Assembly (NCBI GenBank): GCA_949825045.1
Contig: OX463822.1
Span: forward strand, 33,854,703-33,918,702
Direction of reading: 5' to 3'
Length of the DNA stretch: 64,000 nt
DNA from: Argyresthia goedartella
Taxonomy: Eukaryota > Arthropoda > Insecta > Lepidoptera > Argyresthiidae
The translations under genes and the position numbers were made by a program. Below, piece by piece: positions 21,701 through 32,691 of this stretch. Under the pieces are notes generated by a model. That model worked only from the letters and a program-made list of their open reading frames with translations. It was not told the origin of the DNA and made no database searches. Each line of letters begins with the position of its first letter. Positions within the stretch are counted from its first letter, which is position 1.

Positions 21701-24545
21701 AAATATCGAGACCCAATATAATGCAATATTCGGTACTGCGATTCTATTAAGCGCTACTCAGACGCCACAGATTCACTGTTATTCAGCGTTTAGAAGCGTT
21801 GTACCCTATCAGCAAATAATGCAGTTTTATGAATAATGGCTCACAGGTGTACCTTTAAAAAAAAAGCATTTTAAGAGAGAACATACGAACCTCTATAACT
21901 CAAACAGACACGATGTGAATTCTATGAACAAAGATATAATGCTCTATGCTGCTTAAACGTGAACTTTTAAGTCATTACTCACTGATAGAGCATACTCGTA
22001 TATCAGCATTAATATAGGCCAATATTGTACCAAGTGTGACCTTTTATGCAGTTACACAGCAGTGCACAGCGTTACATTGTGCCGGTCAATTCAGACCTGG
22101 GCTGAATAATGGAATTTAAGTCGGCATTAAGACTGCTGGTTGAGTTATAATTTACCATTATAAGCCATGGGTGGACATTTATAAAGCATTTAGCATTAAA
22201 TTTAAGTTAACACTGACCACTCGTTTATCCGCCATTTTTAAGTACGTAACGCGTATTATTGTAAACATTTAGCTGTTATCCATTTAGTTTATATTAGAAA
22301 ATATCGGATTGAACTGAATGAACTATATCATAAATAAATAAATATGTAAACAGCGCTTACATGTAAAAGTAATGTAAAAATGTAAATTTAAAAAAAAAAC
22401 TTGCAAATAGCTTATTTTCTTTTCATTTTTTTTTCACGTCTTTGTAGATATTATAAGAGCGCGTGAAAATTTTGACCTAAATATGTATGGTATTTCACAA
22501 TTAAGTTATATTCCCAATACAATTTTACACACAATTGATATAACTCTAAGTTTTACTCAACATTAACTTTATTATTTATACTTTATTATTTATCCACAAA
22601 ATGGCAACCAAAACATCTTCATTTACACGCACAATATTACTTATCGCACTTCAACACTCTTATACAGATTATAAATAAAAAATGTGTTTCTGCATACCAC
22701 AATTTCACTGATAATTTACTTTTAGCTTCGATAAAGCATTTATGATATCCACACATATTCCCATTCTGTGAATGAGTATGAGAACAGTTGCATATTAACT
22801 ATAATTAGTACCACGTGCCTTGTTATTCAGGCAATGTTCAGCACTTGGAGTAGCTGTTGCCTTTATTAATGTTGATATAATGCTATTATAATTGAGTTGT
22901 ACAGCAATGTGCCACGTAATTTATGCCCAAATTAAAGTTATATCAGCATATAATGCTGATATACAGCAATTTTTAGCAGCTAATGTGTCCAAGGTGTACC
23001 GTAAAAATGCTGGTACACAGAACTTTTGTGCTACTTGGGAAGCCTGGGAAATAAGGAATACAGGTCTGAGCTCAAATTGATGGCCATGGTCAGAGAAGAT
23101 GTTCTCAGTGTGCAATAAAAAAAGTAAATTTTAAAATTGTTGATAATTTTGTTTAGTAATTTTCATAGGTATACAGATTTACAAAGAGTACTTAATCTAG
23201 CATACCTTGTGCCCTTTCAAGAAATGCATAGGCTTCTCATCCCTACTACAATGTATGATGACCTCGGAGTAAACAGTCCCGGAGAAGACCAGCACATCTC
23301 CCTGTAGCAGCAGCAGTAGACCACTGTACAAGATAGAATTGTGTTTACTCGGGAATGAGGTAAGGAGCTTCTGGGTTGAAGTGGTCCATGTCTGGAAGTG
23401 TTTATACATGTAGGTTAGTTATTTGTGCTTCTTGGTTCCACCTTAATTTGAACAGCTGTGCTTAATTTTTATTTGTAAGGTTATTTGTTGGAGTAATATT
23501 GCATTTAATTATATGACTCTACCCTACATATACCTATATTCATACCACTCTAAGGCTTTGAATAATAAAACTTGGGATGTATTCTAAATAACCAAAATAA
23601 AGAATGGAAAGGCAACTCTATAGACACAGGTCATGCCTCCATTGTAGAAACGTCAGGTGGAAAGTTGGCAATGCTATTGGCAAACAACGATCTGATAAAG
23701 AAGGAAATATGATTTGATTAGAAACAACGAATTCATACTGGAACAAGAGAAAATTGGGAAATAGAAACAGATAATACAACCAGTTTTAACTTGCTTCACA
23801 GATAGCTCAAGAGAGAGAGCACAAAACTAGCAGGAGCTGGTTTTTGCATCATGGACAGCAATAAACAAGACAAATCAATCAGACAAATTAGACTGGGAAT
23901 TGGGTGAAATAGTCACGATAGAGGACCGATCACCCGCCTGTGGTTCAGCGGGAGTCGCACCTCATCATCATCATCATCATCAACTAACAATAATTTGTGG
24001 CAATTTCATACCCAGAAATAAAGAATCTGCTAATATTTATAAGAGTAATTCTAAATGTTACCTGGACAACATTATGTGCCGTTAACAATGCTATTTCATC
24101 CCCATTTAGCCATTGCCCATCGTGGAGCCAGTCATCACCAATAACTGGTTCAAACTGTAAAACAAGCCCATCCAAGTCATTTCCACATACTCTACGACCT
24201 TCAATAATAGCTACAGTGAACTGTTTACCACCAAAAACCAATATTTTCGAGTTATCTGAGGAAACTCGGAACCCGTATATCTTTTGTCCTTTTAGGGCTT
24301 GTAATTGCTGTTGCAAAGACTTAGTTTTCTTGTCGTATACGTAAATCCAACTGCCAATACCTAAAAAAAGCAAAAAGATTTCAAAATATTCATACAAAAA
24401 TGTAAGAGGTACTGATTACTAAATACAAAACATAACCTCTAATTAACTTACCGGCCAAAATAAAGTCCCCAAATAACTTTACAGCGGTTACATCTGTTCG
24501 TATGAGCAATGTATTTGACTGTATTAATTGTTGTTTGTCTTCCAT
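18793..24545 (-). CDS. WDR6: WD repeat-containing protein 6, tRNA wobble methylation cofactor
   Basis: Exons on the minus strand: 24452-24545, 24062-24360, 23206-23391, 19126-21494, 18793-18859. They total 3015 nt and phases agree at all four junctions (GT/AG sites include G|GTAAGT, CAG|GTAACA, AAG|GTATGC and CAG|GTAAAT). The product has 1004 residues. It starts MEDKQQL and continues with RTDVTAVKLFGDFILAG and GSWIYVYD, the WDR6 opening. WD-type repeats follow throughout (DDRSVRIW, GEDSAICYW, TGGGDCGV, SGGEDTTLRI, TGGDDNAIHL). The last exon, after AG|T, ends CIFGKGVEVI and then TGA. Reading through its donor would instead stop after HNSR. Human and yeast WDR6 (Trm734) bind FTSJ1/Trm7 for 2'-O-methylation of tRNA position 34 in the cytosol. 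Human WDR6 is about 1120 residues. Intron 3 holds a possible transposon. Confidence 0.93.
21591..23039. mobile_element. Inverted-repeat-bounded segment in WDR6 intron 3
   Basis: CCCAAGTAGCACAAAG (21591-21606) is matched in inverted orientation by CTTTTGTGCTACTTGGG (23023-23039). The 1.4 kb between has no coding frame and contains local palindromes such as ATATCAGCATATAATGCTGA near 22940. This looks like a non-autonomous DNA transposon; superfamily not assigned and target duplication not resolved. Confidence 0.5.
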
Positions 24546-24684
24546 TGTTTAATTATTTAGCCTACAATTGCACAGGCTGGTGCATTTCTAAATATTCCAA
24601 AGAAAGATGAAATAATAATATTTATTGTTTACTACTCGGGCGAGCGCTAAGATGGCACCTGGCTCGATTGACGTATGTGCTAAG
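24546..24684. other. WDR6 upstream region
   Basis: The 140 bp between the WDR6 start and the tandem duplication. No TATA box is obvious at a proper distance; the promoter is not defined. Confidence 0.35.
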
Positions 24685-25715
24685 TACAGTGTATGCAGTA
24701 CAGTTTTACATATTGCTAAATCGAAATTCGATAATAATTTACTTACAGACATATACATGTAAGAGTAAATGTATGAGAACCAAGCGTGTCAATTTTTTTG
24801 GGTAATATTTTATATAAGTACGCACGAATTTAGGAGGGAGAAGAGGGGAAGTGGAGGGTAGTCCCCCCCTACAATACTCCCTTTTGAGGAAAGCCATAGT
24901 TTTCATGATATCATGGTCCAAAGATTGAAGAAAATGTCTACTTTTTTGCATTTACTAGTGATGTAGAGGGGAAAAGGGGAAAAAAGGTACCAGGGGGATC
25001 TCCCCTCCTAGGAAACCCATATTTATAACTATTGCTTCTTCTCCAGCGCAACGTAGCGCGGCGACTGTCCCCGTGCAGCTCATCGCAGGCTCCCTCACTC
25101 GCCGTCACGCGGCCGCCGCGCTCCGCAGCGCTTTCGGCTCATAAAAAACACTCTAGGGAGTAGCCACAAGACTGCCCAGGAAGGACTGCCCATTTGTCGG
25201 TACAGTGTATGCAGTACAATTTTACATATTGCTAAATCGAAATTCGATAATAATTTACTTACAGACATATACATGTAAGAGTAAATGTATGAGAACCAAG
25301 CGTGTCAATTTTTTTGGGTAATATTTTATATAAGTACGCACGAATTTAGGAGGGAGAAGAGGGGAAGTGGAGGGTAGTCCCCCCTACAATACTCCCTTTT
25401 GAGGAAAGCCATAGTTTTCATGATATCATGGTCCAAAGATTGAAGAAAATGTCTACTTTTTTGCATTTACTAGTGATGTAGAGGGGAAAAGGGGAAAAAA
25501 GGTACCAGGGGGATCCCCCCTCCTAGGAAACGCATATTTATAACTATTGCTTCTTCTCCAGCGCAACGTAGCGCGGTGACTGTCCCCGTGCAGCTCATCG
25601 CAGGCTCCCTCACTCGCCGTCACGCGGCCGCCGCGCTCCGCAGCGCTTTCGGCTCATAAAAAACACTCTAGGGAGTAGCCACAAGACTGCCCAGGAAGGA
25701 CTGCCCATTTGTCGG
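24685..25715. repeat. Tandem duplication of 516 bp, two copies
   Basis: TACAGTGTATGCAGTACA begins at 24685 and 25201, and both units run to CTGCCCATTTGTCGG. I see only a handful of differences (for example CAGTTTTACA versus CAATTTTACA, and GCGGCGACTG versus GCGGTGACTG), so the copies are nearly identical. Each unit has a very GC-rich patch (CACGCGGCCGCCGCGCTCCG) and purine runs. The 70-codon open frame in copy one has no domain support. Confidence 0.95.
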
Positions 25716-27167
25716 TTTTGGTACCGAACCTAACCTAATAGTAACCTATCCTGACTTAAGAATGGTAGGTTTAAGGCATCGATATAATTCAAGTCTGTGG
25801 TTTAATGGCACATTCACGATTTCACGCAGCAGGGAGAGGGAAAAAGTCATGATGGCGATAGGCATCCAAAATTCCAAAATGGCCGATGCTGTTTTCCACC
25901 GTTGCAATGTCTGTTGTCATTTGTAATAAAATCATGTACTTCAACGTTGGAGCATTTGATTGTGACATTTGACGGTCGAATTTTACAATGATGTATTGTA
26001 TAAAAATTCAAAGTATTTAAATTGGTGCTAAATTGCTGTTCCTCACTTAGAAAATGGTATTAGAGGATAGCTAAGGACCCCCCATAACCACCTAAGTTCT
26101 CCAAACTTCAAACTTCGTGGGTACTTATATAAAACCCAACTAATTTTTTACTACCTAGGTACGTGACGTCACGAGCGCATTTTAAATCTGTAAATGAAAA
26201 CAATTTATTTTTGTACACGTTTAGCCATTTATTAAATACTCCATTTTTACGTGACAGGGGGCAAAACCATCGCTGCAGCTATGGAGATTAAAGGTTTCCT
26301 CACGATGTTTTCCATCACATTAGAACGTTCAATCATCGATCGTGTTCTGTTGAATGCAACCATTGGTGTAGCACGCTAAACTGGCTGACAGTGAGTGACA
26401 GATAACGCACAATCAAAACCTAATATCGATTATGTACATTAGTAATATGTAATAATGTACTGTACACACTGTACTTTGCCCAAACGTCATTCAAGTCGGT
26501 GCCTTCTTAGCGCGCCAGTGTAGTACGCACACTTTTGACAATGGTGACAGTTTGACTGGGTGCGTTCCGATATGTTATGTACCTATATGATTGCATTACA
26601 TAATTTTACGGATAGTTAACCTCCTAAGGCCCAGGGTTCCTAAAATCTCTCAGGAACTTAGAACCACTGTGCAATTTTTTGCTCATAATAAATATTTGCT
26701 GTCAGACCCAGAGCAACATTACCATATTACGTCAAAATTAGGACCTTTTTATGTCCATTACTATTTTAGCATATGCATTTAATATGTATGGAACCTTTTA
26801 GCGTAGGTAAGATTAACCTATCTTTTGTACAAAAAAATGTACTTTGGGTCTGAGTTACAATTCTATTAGCCCATCTTTTGTACAAAATTTTGTTCAATGG
26901 TTCTAGCTAACAATGAAATATTTAACTTTATAGAAAGTAAAACAATAATCAAATGAAAGGCAAAAGAATATAACAACTAGTATAATGAAATATTTAATAA
27001 GAAAAATAAATCACTCATCCGCGTATGATTCACCTGACATCGTGACCATTTTACGAAAATTAGAGGAATTGCTGCGGATCTGCTCGGAATTTGGGAAATG
27101 AATGGATTGCGGATGAAATGATCAATGTGGCCTTTTTAGACCCGATGTAACATCTATAGAAGATGAT
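25716..27167. other. Intergenic, no gene recognised
   Basis: AT-rich with no splice-consistent coding. TTGTACAAAAAAATG and TTGTACAAAATTTTG phrases recur around 26825 and 26878, suggesting a small repeat. Nothing else was identified. Confidence 0.4.
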
Positions 27168-30100
27168 TTAAGCAGTGTCCGAGGTGTGTGCTCGCCTATA
27201 CATTCCGATCCTGGAGCGGCAGATACGTCCACACGCACGGCACACATGTTGTGTCGCTGCTGATGCTGGTGGTGCGTGCGGACTGGGTGGTGGAGCATGT
27301 CGTTTCGCTCTTTTTACAGCCAGAGCATCGAACCAGGCCCTGTCGTGTCCAGTGCGATCTTCCGCGATGACTCTCCTCCAAGTTTCTCGGAAAGAGGCGA
27401 CCTCTTTCCACCTGTTGGCTTCGATTTGAAACGCGGACATGTCGCGCCTGAAGCAATCCTTGAAACGCAACAGGGGTCGTCCGACTGGTCTCTTGGCGTG
27501 CGCGACTTCACTCAGGATAGTTTGCCGAGGCAAACGAGTGTGCACGTGTCCGTGCCACCGCAGCCCTCTCTGCTTTAGCATGGTGGTGATGCTGTGCAAT
27601 TGTGCTGACTTGAGTGACGTGCACTTCCTCGTTTGAAATACGGTCCCTCGTTATGCCGAGTATGCTTCGAAGACTGACTGTCTTCGAAGGTGGAAGGTAT
27701 TTACTCGATGTTCGTGTTTTGCGTACGAGGTCTGGGTTTCTGCTCCGTACAAGAGGGCGCTGAGGACACAAGCTTGGAATAAAAGCATTTTGGTTCTCAT
27801 TGTAAGATGTTTATTGTCCCATACTCTTGTTCGCAGCTTCCCAAACATAGTGACCGCTTTGTCGATGCGAGAATCGATCTCCACGATAAGTGAAAGATCG
27901 CTTGACACTTGCGACCCCGAGTAGCAAAACCTGTCAATTAGCTCTAGAAAAGTACCCTCCAGTAAGATTGCTGGTGGTTCCGCATCCGCGTTCGCGTTGA
28001 TCGATATAGTGAACATCGCGCACGCTCTTGAGAACTTGTCCATGAGGTACTGGAGTTCCTCTGCGCCATGTGAAACAAAAGCCATGTCGTTGGCAAATGG
28101 AAGACTGTCTATGAGCAAGTCCTCGCGAAACCCCTTTGACTTGGGTAGGGCGATGTTATAAAGTTTCCCATCATTCCTCGTAAGTTGATGGATACCCTGT
28201 TCAGCCTCGCCGAAAGCAACTTTCAAAAGCAGCGAGAAGAATATGCCGAACAGGGTAGGTGCCAAGTCGCAGCCCTTGCGGACACTTCTGCCATTGAACA
28301 CAACAGCTCCCTTCATGTCCTCGTGGAATGACTTGATGGGACTCAAGAGCTTAGGCGGACATCCAACCCTTTCGAGCGCTGTGTATAGCCACTCTCTATT
28401 CACCTAGTTGAAGGCCTTTAAGGTCCACAAAGGGGATGCGTAGAGGGGATTGTTGCTCTCTCCTGAACCTGGCGCATAGTGAATATCATATCCACCGTAG
28501 AACGCTGTACGCGGAAGCCGCACTGAGCTTCGGGATATACGCGGTCGGCAAGTTTCTGGAGTTAGCTCAGGACTACACGGGTAAACGCTTTGCCAACAAT
28601 GCTAAAAAGGGAAAAACCGCGGTACGAGTTACAATCGCGGCGGTCGTTTTTCCCATTGTATTGTTGTAAGGTGATAATATTAGCATCTCGCATATCCTGT
28701 GGCACGCTTCCTTCTTCCCAGAATTTGGAAAGGTGGTCATTCAGTGAAGCACAGGTAGGAGGCACTTTATTTTGAGGACTTCTGTGAGAATAAAGTCTTT
28801 CCGCATACCGCTCTTGAGCTGTATGACGGCTTAATGTAGTTCCTCTATCGTGGGTGGGTAGATTGCCATTTTCGGAATTAGATTCACTGCTTCTGGCTGT
28901 ATGTCAACTGGAAAAGAGTAGAGGCTGGCTTTGTGTTCTACCCAACGATTGAGCTGATGGGTGTTATCGGTGATGATAATTCCATCAGCCTCTTTTAGAG
29001 ACGTTGTTTTTTTAGGTAAAAGACCAAGAGCTCTTCTAATGCTTGGATACTTTGGCAGAGCTCTTCCCAGTATGCGTTAGCGATAAAACGCGCACTATCA
29101 GAGGGGTTGAGGCAATAGTTCAAGGCTGCTGAGCGTTTATCGTCAGTAAGGGGTTGCAGATACTCTTGATTTTCCAGGAACCAGTCTTAGGATTTAGTTT
29201 GTTGGTAGCCAAATACACTGCCGGCTGTGTCGGTGAAGAGGACTTTAATCCACCTATATAGGCGCGGTTTTGTTCCAGGTAGCTTGCTACAAAAAACCTC
29301 CAACGTGTCGGGGACTTTGTTCATGCTCAGACACATGTTCCTCTTTCCCGGGAGTTTAGAAGAGTGAATCTTTTTGGGAGCAAGGCAAGCCACTGTCACC
29401 AGGGAGTGATCACTGTCGCAGTCTGCGCTATGAAACGAGCGTGTATAGAGATTTTCTTTTAAGTCCTTCTTCCGAGTTAGGGCAAGATCGAGCTGATGCC
29501 AGTGTTTGGAGCACTGGAGCATACAAGGGATTTTTCGAAAAAACTTGCCTCTAAAATATATGTTGGTAACGCTCAGCTGGTGTTTAGAGCAAAACTCCAA
29601 GAAAAGTTGTCCGTTGTCATTTTTCTTTCCCACGCCCCGTGGTTACCTAGGCAATCAAGCCAGGAGATGGTGTCCTGTCCCACACGGGCATTGAAGTCTC
29701 TCGAAGAGAAGGAGAAATAGACGGGCTCCCGGATGCACTCCCCGCACAGCTTCGTCTAGTTGGTCGTAGAACTGGTCTTTGGCTAAAGTTGTTGAGGGAA
29801 GTGTCGAAGCATATTCTGAAATAATGGTGACGAATCCGCACGCGGTGTTAAGGCGCAGGAAAATTGTGCGCTCCGAGATACCCACAGGACTCTGAACCGC
29901 ATACAATGTATTTTCTTTTCTTATAGGCAGGTGTTTGAGGCGCAGCGCCGGATTTCTAGTTTTGGCTAGTGTTCCGTACCCCCAAGCGAAACAAACCTAC
30001 GTCGAGACGGACCAGTACCTCAAAGACCGAGGGCTTCTCAGCTTAAAGCGGGCGGTAACTGGTTAATGGATCAGCGATGGACCCTCCCACTGTCGAGAGT

Positions 30101-30263
30101 GACCCCTGTCGTCCACACCTATGCCCATTTGTGCGGAATTATAACCTGTCACTGTCCTAGCTAGCTGGTTATAGCTGGTGTGATCCACAGGAACGACGAG
30201 TCGATACGTGCGGTGCCAGTTCGGTTGCAGGAATCTGCGGCTTGCGGCTGACGGAGATGCCAT
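27168..30263 (-). pseudogene. RTE-like LINE, decayed endonuclease and reverse transcriptase
   Basis: Minus-strand pieces follow LINE ORF2 order. Endonuclease remnants lie at about 29655-29906 (SERTIFLRLNTACGFVTII) and 29187-29633 (KHWHQLDLALTRKK, DSDHSLVTVACL). Reverse transcriptase starts at 28562-28765 (EEGSVPQDMRDANIITL, NSYRGFSL) and continues at 27651-28403 (VRKGCDLAPTLFGIFFS, LPFANDMAFVSH, where the catalytic YADD-type motif is FAND). A C-terminal part at 27168-27599 has RWHGHVHTR, RPVGRPLLRFKDC and CRACGRICRSRIGMY. That last Cys-rich tail is typical of RTE-type elements. At least four frame changes and many stops make it dead. The start of the element is not visible. Confidence 0.85.
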
Positions 30264-32391
30264 ACCGGCGGCTTATTCCCTAAAATTCAGCAATCAGCAG
30301 CTATTGCGCAGTGATCGCGCATTCATCGCGCGGTCGTTTGCAATGTGTCATACCAAATTCGTATTATCTAAAGTGATCGCTCGCTAATTGTTTGCTTTCT
30401 GCCAGTGTTGCTGCCAGGGCAATCTAGTTTGTGGCTACATAAAAAAATAAGCAGTTTTGTAAAATACAAACATTTTCGAAATGAATCTTTGCAGACTTTC
30501 ATATTCTATGACTATTGATAATATAATATTATGATCATAGACAATGATATCGTTTCGATAAATTATGACATGACTACTTTGTACAAAACAAACTGTAAAT
30601 AGTAATAACGTAGATTTTCATTCAATCGAATCTGAATTACGGAAAAATATAAACATTCATTGGGGAAACCATGATCAGACATTACAACTGCGGTGGTGTT
30701 GCCTACTCAGTAAAAGGCGATAAACACAGATTTATTTAAAATTTCTTGCTCGTTCGACTTCCAAAAGTAATAATCTAAAAACATACCAAAAGTAGCTAGA
30801 TGTAGCTAGATTCGTTTTGGTGGCTAAAATTTATTATTTTTTGGCTAAAACCGTTGAAAATCCTCTAGATCTAGCAACAAAGTGGCTAAAACGGCAACAC
30901 TGCTTGCAACAATAATGCTCTTTTTAGTTTTGCAATTGCTCGCTAGAGGCAGCACCGTTGACTGTTGGCTACACTCCGCTATTGTGACTTTTGACAGCAG
31001 AAATTGCGCAATTTTTGTCGATTGCTTACAGTTTGTAAGATACGTAATAACCCCGCGGGTTTGCTTCCAGAGTTTTCCTTTTCCTGAACAGATTCCAGGC
31101 TGTGCGGTCTGTTTCCACGAAGAGGGTTGGAGTGTAGATAAGGGGGCGCCACGGAAAAACTTTTCACTTGCGCATCGTTTAGGGTGCCTTACAGCCATCA
31201 TTTTATGTCATATGTATGTTTTCCCTAGGACCTTTATTTATAGAGATATCGATATGACGAACATCGTTGTGACGCATATCTCGAAATCGGTGAGGTGCAC
31301 GAGGAAAATGTATATGACCAAAAATGATGGCAAAGAGCAGCACTACACGATTCCGAAATAAAAAGAAACAGTAAAAAAAAACATTTTCTCGAAATTTTTC
31401 TCTTTTTTCACAAAAAAAAATTTTTTTTTTTGGGCCCGCCCCCTTTTCTACACCCTAACGCTAACGTATGGCGGCCTCAAAACGTTATAATTATTGAATA
31501 ATTTACAAGTGGGGGCTTCCGCCCCCTTATCGACACTCTGACCGCCAACGTGTATCAAGTTACGTGTAACGTGCAGTATCGAGTAATGTGTAACGTGTTC
31601 GATATTCTTTGGCTGTTTGTGATTTCGCCAATGTCTCAGATACTGCTATCGCTATATTTTTAACTCGATTGCAGTATCTGTGCTATTAAATTCCAAATAC
31701 TCGAGCTTATATTAATCTATCTCCTAGCCATTCTAATTGATAATATTAAAATAGAGAAATATTCCGTAGTGTAATTTAGTCGAAGTTTATTATGAACAAT
31801 AGTTAATATCTAGTATGACTGTTTTTAACACACTATACGCGAGGCTTCTCGATTTTGAACCTTATGCCACGGTAATAAAATTGAAATGGCATTTCTAAAA
31901 ATGCCGTGGTAGTTGAGTTTATAATGCGGTTGAACATCAACAGTGCAGCGGTTTTTGAACGCACCTTTAAAAAGTGGTGGGAATTCAAATATTGACACAT
32001 GAAAAAATGCTATTTAATTTTTCTAATTGGATTTTTTTATTCTCTTACTTGGTATGTTCTCACTGCTGAGATGAAAAGTTGTATGTGCAACACGAGACCA
32101 AAATTATTTGCATCTCGTGCCTTTCAGTAGCTCTCTCACTTAAGATTCTAACGTAGAATCACTTGCTACGCTCATGATTCAAATTTAGAATCCTTCGCTC
32201 AGGACTCACAAGCATTCGCATCAAAAACCAACTTTACTCTCTTGTTGCACAAATAACCATTATACATTTTACAAAATATTTTAAATCTAATCTATCTAAC
32301 ATTACGCTATCGGATCGGTCGGGCCGGTTTTTTCTAGAGACGAGAAAAGGTCAGGTCGATAAAATAATGTATGCAAACTAAAATATATTAA
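30264..32391. other. Intergenic repeat-like DNA, no gene supported
   Basis: A 159-codon frame at 30882-31361 has a hydrophobic start but no domain, an atypical remainder and equally open frames on the other strand. T- and C-runs around 31380-31450 and GGGGGCTTCCGCCCCC near 31516 look like repeat DNA. I see no host gene. Confidence 0.4.
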
Positions 32392-32397
32392 TTTATT
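32392..32397 (-). promoter_or_regulatory. Poly(A) signal of BCKDHA
   Basis: AATAAA on the minus strand, about 70 nt beyond the BCKDHA stop codon. Confidence 0.6.
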
Positions 32398-32465
32398 TTA
32401 AGAACGTCATAATAATTTACAGATAATTCCAACAAGGTTTGCAGTTTCAATCCTAAAAAAAATTG

Positions 32466-32649
32466 TTAGTCGCTTTGGAATTGGTTCATAGGGTAGTGTT
32501 CCTTGTATGTTTTTAGGTGATCCTCCATTTGTTTCATCTGGTTCCTGAAAAAAAAGTAATAAAATAAAATAAAATACTTAATAGTGAACTAACGCAAACA
32601 CTATATATATATATATATATATATATTATATTATATATTATATTAGGTT

Positions 32650-32691
<42 letters not shown>

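Noticed and set aside
24739..24951. 70-codon minus-strand frame within the 516-bp duplication
   Set aside because: The frame has no domain and lies in low-complexity purine-rich DNA; copy two contains a similar stretch only because it is a duplicate.
25726..25740. Second telomere-like CCTAACCTAA stretch
   Set aside because: Only two units; too short to distinguish from chance in AT-rich DNA.
27175..27578. Several plus-strand frames over the RTE-like LINE
   Set aside because: They are antisense shadows of the minus-strand LINE C-terminal region, which has recognisable motifs.
30882..31361. 159-codon plus-strand frame with a hydrophobic, signal-like start
   Set aside because: No domain, no splice context, equally long frames on the other strand across the same DNA, and the region ends in homopolymer-rich repeat-like sequence.
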